A DNA stretch of 64,000 nucleotides from Maricaulaceae bacterium (GTDB lineage Bacteria; Pseudomonadota; Alphaproteobacteria; Caulobacterales; Maricaulaceae), in contig JAHCJP010000003.1 in NCBI GenBank assembly GCA_026126205.1, positions 124,001 through 188,000 on the forward strand. Reading direction: 5' to 3'. A program made the translations under genes and the position numbers. Shown one piece after another: positions 1 to 7,477 of this stretch. Under the pieces are notes generated by a model. That model was not told where the DNA came from, did no database searches, and saw nothing but the letters and a program-made list of their open reading frames with translations. The stretch's first letter is position 1; each line of letters opens with the position of its first letter.

Positions 1-45
1 AACAGCGATCGCCGCAACCGTTGAGCAAAGCAATGTGCGGACCAT
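1..45 (-). CDS. N-terminus of an exported protein (partial)
   Basis: Only the first 15 codons are inside the window, reading MVRTLLCSTVAAIAV on the minus strand: a basic start followed by a hydrophobic stretch, which is how a Sec signal peptide begins. An AAAGGA motif lies 9 bases before this ATG, which favours it over an in-frame ATG six codons upstream at 63. The mature protein is off the edge, so its function cannot be read. It is divergent from the cytochrome c gene. Confidence 0.55.
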   Translation of the reverse strand, partial: MVRTLLCSTVAAIAV

Positions 46-347
46 CTTGGTCTGTCCTTTCATCTTGCGCCGCCGGCGTCTTGCGCCCCGGCGCCGTTAC
101 ACGGCTGGAATCTGACCTGTGTTGGTGGATTCAGACAAGCAAAATCGGACGCCTTGCGTCCGTTTGACGCGAAATCCGGAGTCTGGTTTCGCCTGAACGG
201 CGACCTGACGGCGCCGATCCGAACGCGGCGGCGCGGCGGCGGCACCCCTTGCGAACCTGCGTCGAAATCGCGCCGCACGGAGCGGTTGCCTGACAGCGCG
301 TCACATGCCAAACACGGGCCGCTGTTTTCGACCTCTGGGGAGCCGCC
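46..347. other. Intergenic region between divergent genes
   Basis: About 300 bases separate the leftward exported protein from the rightward cytochrome c gene. Short ORFs here overlap each other and show no recognisable family. The stretch presumably holds both divergent promoters, but no convincing -35/-10 pair was identified. One perfect small hairpin is listed separately. Confidence 0.5.
146..162. repeat. Perfect 7-bp stem hairpin
   Basis: CGGACGC, a CTT loop, then GCGTCCG form a perfect stem-loop, preceded by AAAAT and followed by TTT. It resembles a weak intrinsic terminator or a leader hairpin, but no gene visibly ends here in either direction. Its role is unknown. Confidence 0.35.
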
Positions 348-1085
348 ATGGGCGATCTGTTCTGGAACAAAGTCGCGGGCGTCATCATCGGCGGCCTGCT
401 TCTGGTGATGGTCATCCGCGAGATCGGCGGAATCCTGTTCCCCACGCCTCCGGCCGGCGAACTGGCCTATCCGGTCGACGCCGATCTGCTGGCCGGCAGT
501 GGCGCGCCGGTGGCGGTCGAAACCGGGCCGGTCGATTACGGCCTGCTGCTGGCCAACGCCAGCGCCAGCGCCGGCGAGCGCATCGCGCGCCGCTGCGTCG
601 CCTGTCACACTTTCAACCAGGGCGGCTCCAGTCTGCAGGGTCCGAACCTGTGGAATGTCATCGGTCGCGCCGCCGCCAGCTATGAAGGCTTCAACTTCTC
701 GGCCGGCATGCGCAATTACGGCGCGGTGTGGGGCTTCCAGAACCTGGACGAATATCTCGAAAACCCGCGCGCCTATGTGCCCGGCACGGCCATGGCTTTC
801 GCCGGCATCCGCAACCAGTCCGACCGCATGGACCTGATCGCCTATATGCGTCAGCAGGCCGACAACCCGGCGCCGCTGCCCGATCCGCTTCCGGAGGAAG
901 AGGATGAAGCCTCGGCCGAGAACGGCGAGGCGGTTGAGAACGGCGAAGCGGCGGAGAACGGCACCGCCGAAACCGGCGACGAGGCGGAAGCCGAAGAGGA
1001 CGAAGCCGGCGAAGACGCCGACGACGATGACGGCGCCACGGAAGAAGCCGAAGACGAAACCGAAGACAACGGCGAGGAAGAATAA
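348..1085 (+). CDS. Membrane-anchored class I cytochrome c with long acidic tail
   Basis: The 245-residue protein starts with a hydrophobic segment (about residues 10-30) that likely stays as an uncleaved inner-membrane anchor, giving a periplasmic haem domain like the CycM/c552 type of Alphaproteobacteria. The haem motif is CVACH at residues 83-87. The distal methionine is probably M149 in PGTAMAF. A mono-haem electron shuttle between respiratory complexes is the likely role. From about residue 180 to the end the protein is almost only D, E and A with a few G, N and T, an extension of some 65 residues beyond the normal fold. It is convergent with hisN. The family call is secure; the redox partner is inference. 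Confidence 0.88.
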   Translation: MGDLFWNKVAGVIIGGLLLVMVIREIGGILFPTPPAGELAYPVDADLLAGSGAPVAVETGPVDYGLLLANASASAGERIARRCVACHTFNQGGSSLQGPNLWNVIGRAAASYEGFNFSAGMRNYGAVWGFQNLDEYLENPRAYVPGTAMAFAGIRNQSDRMDLIAYMRQQADNPAPLPDPLPEEEDEASAENGEAVENGEAAENGTAETGDEAEAEEDEAGEDADDDDGATEEAEDETEDNGEEE

Positions 1086-1097
1086 GCGCCGGACGCG

Positions 1098-1916
1098 CTA
1101 GTCGCCGCCCTTCATAGCCGCCAGCGCCGCAGCCAGCACGGCTTCGTCGCTGGCGCTGACCAGGCTGCCGCCGAACACCAGGTCGTCACCGCCATTCATC
1201 AGCGACAGCGCGCCGCCCGCCTCTCGCACGCAGGGGATCAGCGCCGCGCTGTCCCAGGGCGCCATGATCGCGTCCACCGCCAGATGCAGCCGCCCCCGGC
1301 AGACGAAGGCGTGTTGCACGCAGTCGCCGACGACGCGGAACTTGCGCGCCTTCGCCACCAGCGGCGCGAGACGGTACGGCGGGAACCCGTCCACCGGCTG
1401 CACCTCGCTGACATGCACGCCCGAGGACGAAACGAAGGCCCGCGACAGGTCGCCCACCGCATCCGTGCGCACCCGCTGCGGCGCCGCGCCCTGCGCCGCA
1501 TACCAGCAGCCGGAGCCGGAAGCGGCGTAAACGCTTTCGCCCAGCGCCGGCATGTGAATCACGCCGACCACGGGTTCGCCGTCGCGCAGCAGCGCCACCA
1601 GCGTGCCGAACATCGGATAGCCAAGGGCGAAGGCGCTGGTGCCGTCCAGCGGATCGACGATCCACTGGTCGCCGGGCAGGGCGCGCGCCTCGCCGCCGAA
1701 CTCCTCGCCCAGCACCGCAGCGTGCGGGAAGGCGGCGACCAGCCGTTCGCGGACATGCTCTTCGGCCCGCCGGTCGGCCTCGGTGACCTCGGTGCCGTCG
1801 GGTTTCAGCTCCACCGCCGCGGTGCGGAAGAAGGGCAGGATCACCTCTCCGGCGCTTCTGGCCACATCCAGAGCGAAATCGCGGATCTCCGCCAGTTGCT
1901 TCGCGTCCGCGCTCAT
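1098..1916 (-). CDS. hisN: Inositol monophosphatase-family histidinol-phosphatase
   Basis: The 272-residue Mg-dependent phosphatase carries the family's metal and substrate motifs: GEEFG near residue 70, DPLDGT at 88-93 and WDSAALIP from 221 followed by EAGG. In Alphaproteobacteria this subgroup is usually HisN, which removes phosphate from histidinol phosphate in histidine synthesis, and hisC lies 14 kb away. Inositol-1-phosphatase activity cannot be excluded from sequence. The ATG at 1916 was chosen because it overlaps the vsr stop (ATGA), and the longer frame would run into vsr. It is the last gene of the dcm-monooxygenase-vsr-hisN run. Confidence 0.82.
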   Translation of the reverse strand: MSADAKQLAEIRDFALDVARSAGEVILPFFRTAAVELKPDGTEVTEADRRAEEHVRERLVAAFPHAAVLGEEFGGEARALPGDQWIVDPLDGTSAFALGYPMFGTLVALLRDGEPVVGVIHMPALGESVYAASGSGCWYAAQGAAPQRVRTDAVGDLSRAFVSSSGVHVSEVQPVDGFPPYRLAPLVAKARKFRVVGDCVQHAFVCRGRLHLAVDAIMAPWDSAALIPCVREAGGALSLMNGGDDLVFGGSLVSASDEAVLAAALAAMKGGD

Positions 1917-2344
1917 GCCTTTTCTCCCTCCAGGAACGCCGCCAACCGCGCCGCCAGCGCCGCGCGGTCCTTCATCTCGCATTCCCATATCACCAGCGTC
2001 CGCCAGCCGCGCTTTTCAAGTTCAGCCAGTGCGGACTGGTCGCGGGCGCGATTGCGGGCGATCTTGGCCGTCCAGTAATCGCGGTTGGCCTTCGGAACCC
2101 GCGCCCCGCGCGCGCAGTCATGCCCGTGCCAGAAACAGCCATGCACGAACACCGCCTTCTTGCGCGGCCCGAAAACGAGGTCCGGCCGCCCCGGCAGATC
2201 CCTGCGGTGCAGGCGATAGCGATAGCCCAGCGCATGGCAAAGCCGGCGCACCGCCATTTCCGGCTTCGTATCCGCGCCCTTCACCGCCGCCATCACCGCC
2301 GCGCGCTTGTGGGCGTCGAACACATCCGTGCGCGGTTTCACCAC
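1913..2344 (-). CDS. vsr: Very short patch repair endonuclease Vsr
   Basis: Vsr nicks 5' of the T in T:G mismatches that arise when 5-methylcytosine deaminates, starting repair back to C:G. The 143-residue protein matches E. coli Vsr along its length. E29 (KPEMAVRRL), D55 (LPGRPDLVF), H68 and H73 (VHGCFWHGH) correspond to the catalytic E25, D51, H64 and H69. The start is a GTG overlapping the end of the monooxygenase by 7 bases; the stop overlaps hisN. The companion cytosine methyltransferase lies two genes upstream. Specificity is presumably the site methylated by that enzyme (inference). Confidence 0.92.
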   Translation of the reverse strand: MVKPRTDVFDAHKRAAVMAAVKGADTKPEMAVRRLCHALGYRYRLHRRDLPGRPDLVFGPRKKAVFVHGCFWHGHDCARGARVPKANRDYWTAKIARNRARDQSALAELEKRGWRTLVIWECEMKDRAALAARLAAFLEGEKA

Positions 2345-3522
2345 GGCGTCCGCCCCCGGCCGGTCAACGTCCAGGCCATGAAGCCTTTCAGCAGCGGCGC
2401 GCGGCGCAGGCGCCCGAACACATGGTCGCGGAACCAGGCCAGCAGGCCGGACGCGCTCTGGAACATCGGGGTCAGCGCCCAGGACATCCAGACATAATAC
2501 CGCGCCGTCGGCCGCCGCGCCGCCTCGGCGCGTTTCAGGGCGTGCAGCGTCACCGGACCGGGGCCGATGGCGGCGGCCAGCGCCACGGCGTCGCCCAGCG
2601 CCAGGTTCGCCCCCTGCCCCAGTTGCGGGCTGGTTCCGTGCGCGGCGTCGCCGATCAGCATCACATTGCCCCGCCGCCAGCGCGGAACCCGCACGTCGCG
2701 GTAAACCGCCAGCGCGAAATCGTCGAGGCCGTCCACCCCGTCCAGCAGCGCCGCGGCCTCGGGCCAGTGATCCTCCAGCTCGGCCCGGAAGGCGGCGAGG
2801 CCCGCCATGCGCCAGCCCTCATGCTCCACGGTTCGCAGCGACCAGAACAGGCTGACCGCCGGGCGCCCGCGCGCGTCCGCCGGGTCCGCGCCCACGGGCA
2901 GCACGCCGATCATCACCGCGCCGCCGCGATAGACCTGGGCCAGCGCCGCGGCCTGCGTCCAGCGCCCGTCCGGGTCTGGCCGCACCGTCCACATCGCCCC
3001 CCAGGGATACACGGGCGCCCGCGAGCGCGGGCACACCTGTCCGCGCAGCGCCGAATGGGCGCCGTCGGCGATGATTGCAAGATCAAACGGGCCTGCCGTC
3101 TCGCCGCTCTCCAGCCGCAGCAGCGGGCGGCCGAAATCCAGCACCTCCGCCACCGCCGCGCCGGTGCGCAACGCGGCCCCGGAATCCTGCATCGCCCTGA
3201 ACAGCAGGCCGAACAGCGCCGCACGATGAACGCCGACGCCGAAATCGCCGCACCGCGAGTCGGCATAGCGCAGGTCCAACACCGGGCGCCCCTCCGGCGT
3301 GCGGCCGGTCAGGGCGTCGATCCGCGCCCCGGCGGCGATGGCGGCCTCGCGCAGGTCCAGCGCCGCCAGCGCCTGCAGCCCCGATGGCTGCAGCAGCAGC
3401 CCGGCCCCCAGCGGGCGCGGGCGCTCGAACCGGTCGAACACCGTCACCTGATGCCCGGCGCGGGCCAGCACCGCCGCCGCCGCCATGCCGCCGACGCCGC
3501 AGCCGACGACCGCCGCCTTCAC
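2338..3522 (-). CDS. FAD-dependent monooxygenase, PHBH/UbiH-like
   Basis: A 394-residue flavoprotein of the class A hydroxylase superfamily. It has the dinucleotide-binding GCGVGG at residues 7-12, an ADGAHSALR (DG) motif, and GDAAHGTSPQLGQG near residue 280 for the FAD ribityl chain. Such enzymes hydroxylate aromatic or polyketide-type rings with NAD(P)H and oxygen; the substrate is unknown. The start is a GTG in a GTGA overlap with the dcm stop; the longer upstream frame lies inside dcm and was rejected. It sits between a DNA methyltransferase and its repair nuclease with overlaps on both sides, so it is translated with them, although no family knowledge ties it to DNA. Confidence 0.85.
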   Translation of the reverse strand: MKAAVVGCGVGGMAAAAVLARAGHQVTVFDRFERPRPLGAGLLLQPSGLQALAALDLREAAIAAGARIDALTGRTPEGRPVLDLRYADSRCGDFGVGVHRAALFGLLFRAMQDSGAALRTGAAVAEVLDFGRPLLRLESGETAGPFDLAIIADGAHSALRGQVCPRSRAPVYPWGAMWTVRPDPDGRWTQAAALAQVYRGGAVMIGVLPVGADPADARGRPAVSLFWSLRTVEHEGWRMAGLAAFRAELEDHWPEAAALLDGVDGLDDFALAVYRDVRVPRWRRGNVMLIGDAAHGTSPQLGQGANLALGDAVALAAAIGPGPVTLHALKRAEAARRPTARYYVWMSWALTPMFQSASGLLAWFRDHVFGRLRRAPLLKGFMAWTLTGRGRTPW

Positions 3523-4685
3523 GCCGCGCGCGCCTGCGCCGCGGCGGCGTCCAGCAAGGGTTCCAGCAGGTGTCCGGCCAGCCAGCGCACGGCGGGAACC
3601 GCCACCCCGTCGCCGGTCACCTTCAGCGCCGCGGTGGACGCGGCGGGCAGGATATAATCCTCCGGCAGGCCCATCAGGCGCGCGCATTCACGGGCGCTGA
3701 GCTGGCGGGTGCGGGTGGATTCGCCATCGACGAGGATCAGGAACTGGCGGCTGGAGCCGCCGCCCGGCGTGCGCAGACAGCCGGCGAGGCCGTCGAACCG
3801 CGCCTCGGCCCGCTGCGTGGCGGCGCCGTCCACCGTGCGAGTGCGGCGGAAGATGGTCCCGGACCTTGGTCCGCCTTCGCGCCGCGCCGCCTCCACCCGG
3901 TCGCGATGCCGTCCCGCCATCAGCGACAGCAGCCGTCCGGTCTCCGCCGCCGTATGCCAGGGCGCGTCCGGCGGATCAGTTTCCAGAATATCGAACAGAC
4001 CGGCATTGCGCATCGGCGGTTCCGGCAGCCGCCACCACAGCCAGCGCGCCTTAAGATCATCCGGCAGGCGCGCTTGCGCGGCGCGCACCGGGCCGGTGTG
4101 GAACAGGCAGGGTATGGAGAGATCGTCCGGATCCGCCGTCAGGCCGGGGGCGACGGCCAGATCATCCCGCACTGCGACCACGAACAGCCGCGGCCGCGAC
4201 TGCGGCAGGAAATGCACGGCGTCGATCTCCATCGCACCGAAACGGTAACCGCCTTCGGCCAGCGCCGCGCACAGCGCCGTGAAATCCGCCCCGCCATGGC
4301 TGGTCAGCAGGCCGGTGACATTCTCGATCGCGATCAGGCGCGGGGCGCGGCCGCCGGCCTTCAGCGCCTGCACCTGCCGCCAGAAGCCGAAAAAGGCGCC
4401 GGAGCGCTCGGCCTGCATTCCGCCGCGCCTCCCGGCCAGCGACAGGTCCTGGCAGGGAAAGGACGCCCAGGCGAGGTCGGCCGCCCCCGGCAGGTCTTCA
4501 GCCTGCAAGTCCCAGACATCGCCCTCGATCAAATGATCACCGCCGAAATTGGCGCGATAGCATTCGGCCTTCCTGGCATCGAAGTCATTGGCCATCAGGC
4601 ACGCCCAGCGCGCACCAAGGCCCAGCCGCGCCATGCCGCCGCCGGCGAAAAACTCGTAGAAGCCGAAATCCGCGGCGCCTTGCAT
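3519..4685 (-). CDS. DNA (cytosine-5-)-methyltransferase
   Basis: A 388-residue C5-methyltransferase with its motifs in order: FFAGGGMARLGLG (SAM binding, 12-24), FPCQDLSLAG with nucleophile C78, ENVTG at 121, PQSRPRLF at 161, a target recognition region of roughly 175-320, then SARECARLMG and GDGVAV near the C-terminus. No restriction endonuclease gene is adjacent. It is followed directly by a monooxygenase and vsr, which suggests a solitary Dcm-like enzyme rather than an R-M system. The recognition sequence cannot be read from the protein. Base composition matches the host chromosome, unlike the toxin-antitoxin module 50 bases upstream. Confidence 0.93.
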   Translation of the reverse strand: MQGAADFGFYEFFAGGGMARLGLGARWACLMANDFDARKAECYRANFGGDHLIEGDVWDLQAEDLPGAADLAWASFPCQDLSLAGRRGGMQAERSGAFFGFWRQVQALKAGGRAPRLIAIENVTGLLTSHGGADFTALCAALAEGGYRFGAMEIDAVHFLPQSRPRLFVVAVRDDLAVAPGLTADPDDLSIPCLFHTGPVRAAQARLPDDLKARWLWWRLPEPPMRNAGLFDILETDPPDAPWHTAAETGRLLSLMAGRHRDRVEAARREGGPRSGTIFRRTRTVDGAATQRAEARFDGLAGCLRTPGGGSSRQFLILVDGESTRTRQLSARECARLMGLPEDYILPAASTAALKVTGDGVAVPAVRWLAGHLLEPLLDAAAAQARAA

Positions 4686-4735
4686 GGCGTGAAATCTAAC
4701 GCCATTTCCGCTGGCGAGTCATTACTGAAAGGCCT

Positions 4736-5227
4736 TTAATAGCTACTTGCTTCGAACAGTCGGTTATCCCACCAAATCGGCTTTTCAAGGCTCTCCTCAA
4801 GATGACTAAAGTCAGCATGGTGGGGGTTTATAAGAATATTATTATCTACTCGCGCCACCACGCTTGGTACGAACAATATGCAACTTCTTTTTTCCGCGAA
4901 CCATTTGGCACCAAACGCTCGTGCGTTATTGCAGTTCTCTTCATACCATCCCGGAACCAAAGCTTCATTGAATTTTTCGTAACTCGTTCCAGCCGGTATA
5001 GCGATCTCTATAAAATGCTGATCTCGCGGCATAACGGTTAGCCGCACTAGTTTTTCCAAGACTGCCGTGGAGTAATGCTCTGCAGCATAGATCATGTTTT
5101 GCCCAGCGGCATTCCATCGGCCGGGATTTGCCCGGGATCCTTCTCCGCTATAAATTGGGTACGCTCCATGCGCATCACCAATCCGGAAAGCTTTGCATGC
5201 TCTCGGAAGCTTGCGGTGCGGGGTCAA
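4736..5227 (-). CDS. RES-domain toxin
   Basis: A 163-residue RES (COG5654) protein. The conserved Arg, Tyr and Glu are at R37 (NPGRWNAAG), Y47 (MIYAAE) and E58 (AVLEKL), after the typical YSGEGSR turn. Characterised RES toxins (MbcT-like) are ADP-ribosyltransferase-fold enzymes that degrade NAD+ or modify a host enzyme and arrest growth until neutralised by the partner. The start ATG overlaps the antitoxin stop (ATGA), the usual antitoxin-first order. The gene is clearly richer in A+T than the flanking genes and ends in TAA, signs of recent acquisition. Confidence 0.88.
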   Translation of the reverse strand: MTPHRKLPRACKAFRIGDAHGAYPIYSGEGSRANPGRWNAAGQNMIYAAEHYSTAVLEKLVRLTVMPRDQHFIEIAIPAGTSYEKFNEALVPGWYEENCNNARAFGAKWFAEKRSCILFVPSVVARVDNNILINPHHADFSHLEESLEKPIWWDNRLFEASSY

Positions 5228-5700
5228 ACCGCGACACCTGCCCGTGCTTGCCTGAGCAAGTTGATTACGGCATCCGCACCTGGAGTGGAGCTGCTCGCAA
5301 CTTCAATCGGGGCCTTTCCTTTAAGCGTCTGATTCGGAGAAGTCATAAATGCAATAACAAGTTGCTTGTCTCCATTATAAGCACACATAGCTTCGTCATA
5401 AACTTGCGCAATCTTGTATATGCGCTCACTGGTTTCACGAGAGAGTCGCTTGTCAGGGCGGCGCTTAGCCCGACTTATCGTGGATGCTGACACGACACTG
5501 TGCACCGCCATTTTACCCATGGCTCTGATAAGCTGAGCAACAACCTCCAAGGCGCCAACAAACAACCCGTCCGTTACCGCACGCGCCAGATCAACTTCGC
5601 TAACCTGTGCTGGCTCAGGCAATGCAAGCATATGCGCAAGCCTTACAGACTGGCTATGAGCGCCGCCCTCATAAAGCGCTTGCTCCTCACGAACACCCAT
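5224..5700 (-). CDS. Xre/MbcA/ParS-type antitoxin
   Basis: A 158-residue partner of the RES toxin. The middle carries an Xre-like helix-turn-helix (around VSASTISRAKRRP), and the end is the toxin-binding domain: NQTLKGKAPIEVA, then GADAVINLLRQARAG. Starting at 5700 is supported by a strong GAGGAG ribosome site 5 bases upstream. A longer frame reaching 5793 would run through the -35/-10 elements, so it was rejected. Autorepression is expected for this family, and a perfect palindrome lies just upstream. AT-rich like its partner. Confidence 0.85.
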   Translation of the reverse strand: MGVREEQALYEGGAHSQSVRLAHMLALPEPAQVSEVDLARAVTDGLFVGALEVVAQLIRAMGKMAVHSVVSASTISRAKRRPDKRLSRETSERIYKIAQVYDEAMCAYNGDKQLVIAFMTSPNQTLKGKAPIEVASSSTPGADAVINLLRQARAGVAV

Positions 5701-5713
5701 GTTCACTCCTCGT

Positions 5714-5723
5714 GTCATATGAC
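5714..5723. promoter_or_regulatory. Palindromic operator candidate, RES/Xre module
   Basis: GTCATATGAC is a perfect 10-bp palindrome, 13 bases before the antitoxin start codon and just downstream of the predicted -10 box, about where transcription should begin. This fits a binding site for antitoxin autorepression. TGATCA, another palindrome, sits a few bases upstream. Confidence 0.45.
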
Positions 5724-5724
5724 T

Positions 5725-5753
5725 AATATATATGATCAGGTGACGCGAACCAA
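5725..5753 (-). promoter_or_regulatory. Promoter of the RES/Xre module
   Basis: Reading leftward, TTGGTT (5753-5748) is followed after exactly 17 bases by TATATT (5730-5725), a good sigma-70 type pair in an AT-rich island. The antitoxin start codon lies 24 bases further on. Confidence 0.55.
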
Positions 5754-5883
5754 GAGTGTTTTTGGAACCTTGGGGCCATCCCCTAGAGGCCACCTGTTGG
5801 CAAGCCTGTCGAAAAGCCGATGAAAGTCTGTTGGCGTGTAGTGGAATGCCTGTGGTTTGTGGGTGGAAGTCACCCGGCCCGCA

Positions 5884-6804
5884 TCAGGCCCTCAGCCCCG
5901 GAACCACCGCCTTGCGCAGCAGGGCCAGCGTCTCCGGCGCGGTGGGGGCGAGGCGGCGGGCGTTCAGATCCATCATCAGCGCCACGCCCTGCGTCGACCA
6001 CCAGGGCGCTCCCGTTTCCGGATCCAGCACCCAGTGCACCAGTTTCCGCACCTTCTCGTCGGCACCGTTGAGGCCGGAGCGGATGACGAACCCGTCGCCG
6101 GCGCGCGGCCAGCGGCGCACGATCTGCCGGCATTCGACCAGCGCCCCCGCCACTTCGGGGCCTGCGCCGGAATGGCCGCCGAACTCCTCCGGGAAGGCGG
6201 ACTGGAAATGGATGACGCTGTCCGAGACCTTGCCCAGCAGCAGTTCCGGGTTCATGCGGCCGAACACGTCGCAATCCTGCACCGAAAACCGGCCGCGGCC
6301 GATCTCGGTCAGGCCCAGCGCCTCGGCGCGGGCAAGGCTGATCTCCGTCTCCGGATCGTCTTCGGTCAGGCCGCGCGGCGCGGCCTCCGCCGGGCTATCG
6401 ACCGTCAGCGCCTTCAGATGATCCGCAAACCGCGCCGGCCATGCGAACGGCCGGCCGCTGACCGGTTCGGCATGGTCGAGCCTGATGCGGAAGGTGGCGG
6501 CGGTCTTGCCCGACACCGCATGCGTCATCACCAGCACCGCCAGCGCCGACGCCGCATCCGCCCCGGCGAAACCGCCGCGGATGTAAAGCGGCGCCCCCGG
6601 CCGCGATTCGGCCAGAAAGCGGATATGCACCTCGCGCGGGATCAGCGTCGCGCTCGTCCCGGCCCTGAAGGCACCGTACAGCCCGGCGGCCTCGGCCAGC
6701 GCCTGCACGGCCTGATGCGCCTTGGCGAGATAGAAGCGCACATTCATGTGGCCCAGTTCGTCGCATTCCCAGGCGTTGGCGTTGCCGCGCCACAGATCGA
6801 TCAT
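5884..6804 (-). CDS. Thioesterase-family protein, double hotdog
   Basis: About 306 residues with two hotdog-like halves. The first begins WECDELGHMNVRFYL, the typical 4-hydroxybenzoyl-CoA/acyl-CoA thioesterase opening. The second has an equivalent CDVFGRMNPELLLGK near the middle. Such proteins hydrolyse acyl-CoA or acyl-ACP thioesters in the cytoplasm; the substrate is unknown. The ATG at 6804 was preferred over the upstream ATG at 6843 because GAGAGG precedes it at good spacing and the motif then starts close to the N-terminus. It follows tlpA on the same strand with a short gap. Confidence 0.75.
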   Translation of the reverse strand: MIDLWRGNANAWECDELGHMNVRFYLAKAHQAVQALAEAAGLYGAFRAGTSATLIPREVHIRFLAESRPGAPLYIRGGFAGADAASALAVLVMTHAVSGKTAATFRIRLDHAEPVSGRPFAWPARFADHLKALTVDSPAEAAPRGLTEDDPETEISLARAEALGLTEIGRGRFSVQDCDVFGRMNPELLLGKVSDSVIHFQSAFPEEFGGHSGAGPEVAGALVECRQIVRRWPRAGDGFVIRSGLNGADEKVRKLVHWVLDPETGAPWWSTQGVALMMDLNARRLAPTAPETLALLRKAVVPGLRA

Positions 6805-6856
6805 TTCGGGGCCTCTCGCGTTCGCCGCGAGTCTAGCCGTCATGCTTTAAAAACCG

Positions 6857-7441
6857 TCAATAACGCGCGATGGCGGCGCGGATCAGCGCCATGGCCTCCG
6901 GGCTGTCCCAGTGCGCCTCGCCGGGCAGGCGGCCGATCTCGCGGCCGTTGCGGTCGTAAAGGATCGACATCGGCAGGCCGCGCGCGCCCGCCGCCGTAGC
7001 CAGCGCGAAAGTATTGTCGTGATAGAGGGGCAAGTTCGTCAGTTCGTGCTCCTCTAGGAAGGCCTGCGCGGCCTGGGCCGTACGGTCGAAACTGATGGTC
7101 ACCACCTGAAAATCCTCGCCGCCCAGCTCGGCCTGCAGCGTGTTCAGCGACGGCATCTCCACCACGCAGGGCGGGCACCATGTGGCCCAGAGATTGACCA
7201 GGATGATCCGGCCCCGGAAATCGGCCAGCGTCAGCTCTTCGCCTTCAACATTGCGGAAAACGGTCCGCGGCTGCGGCGGCGCGTCATCCAGGCTGACAAA
7301 GCTGCGCATCTCGCCGGTGGCGAAGCTGTCCAGATCGCCGGGGGTTGATCTGTCAAGCGCCGAAAAGATCACGTATAGGAAGGCCGCGGCGGCGATGATC
7401 GGCATCGCAGTCAGCGCAATTTTCAGCGGCGAGAGTTTCAT
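6857..7441 (-). CDS. TlpA-like thiol-disulfide oxidoreductase
   Basis: A 194-residue membrane-anchored periplasmic thioredoxin. A single transmembrane helix spans about residues 8-26, followed by a thioredoxin fold with the WCPPC active site (cysteines 89 and 92) and a cis-proline region in GLPMSILYD. The TlpA/ResA/DsbE family reduces cysteines in the periplasm, often for cytochrome c or oxidase maturation. The gene is divergent from argH, 36 bases apart, an arrangement common in Caulobacterales. The ATG at 7441 puts the membrane helix at the N-terminus. Confidence 0.85.
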   Translation of the reverse strand: MKLSPLKIALTAMPIIAAAAFLYVIFSALDRSTPGDLDSFATGEMRSFVSLDDAPPQPRTVFRNVEGEELTLADFRGRIILVNLWATWCPPCVVEMPSLNTLQAELGGEDFQVVTISFDRTAQAAQAFLEEHELTNLPLYHDNTFALATAAGARGLPMSILYDRNGREIGRLPGEAHWDSPEAMALIRAAIARY

Positions 7442-7477
7442 GGCGCAGTTTCCCTTCCAGGCCGGCGAGGCCACACC

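Noticed and set aside
1639..3657. 672-codon plus-strand open frame opposite hisN, vsr and the monooxygenase
   Set aside because: Proline/arginine-rich shadow of genes with full motifs on the other strand; long antisense frames are expected at this GC content.
5761..5883. Possible tRNA or attachment site at the edge of the RES/Xre island
   Set aside because: No cloverleaf could be formed and no matching repeat was found on the other flank.
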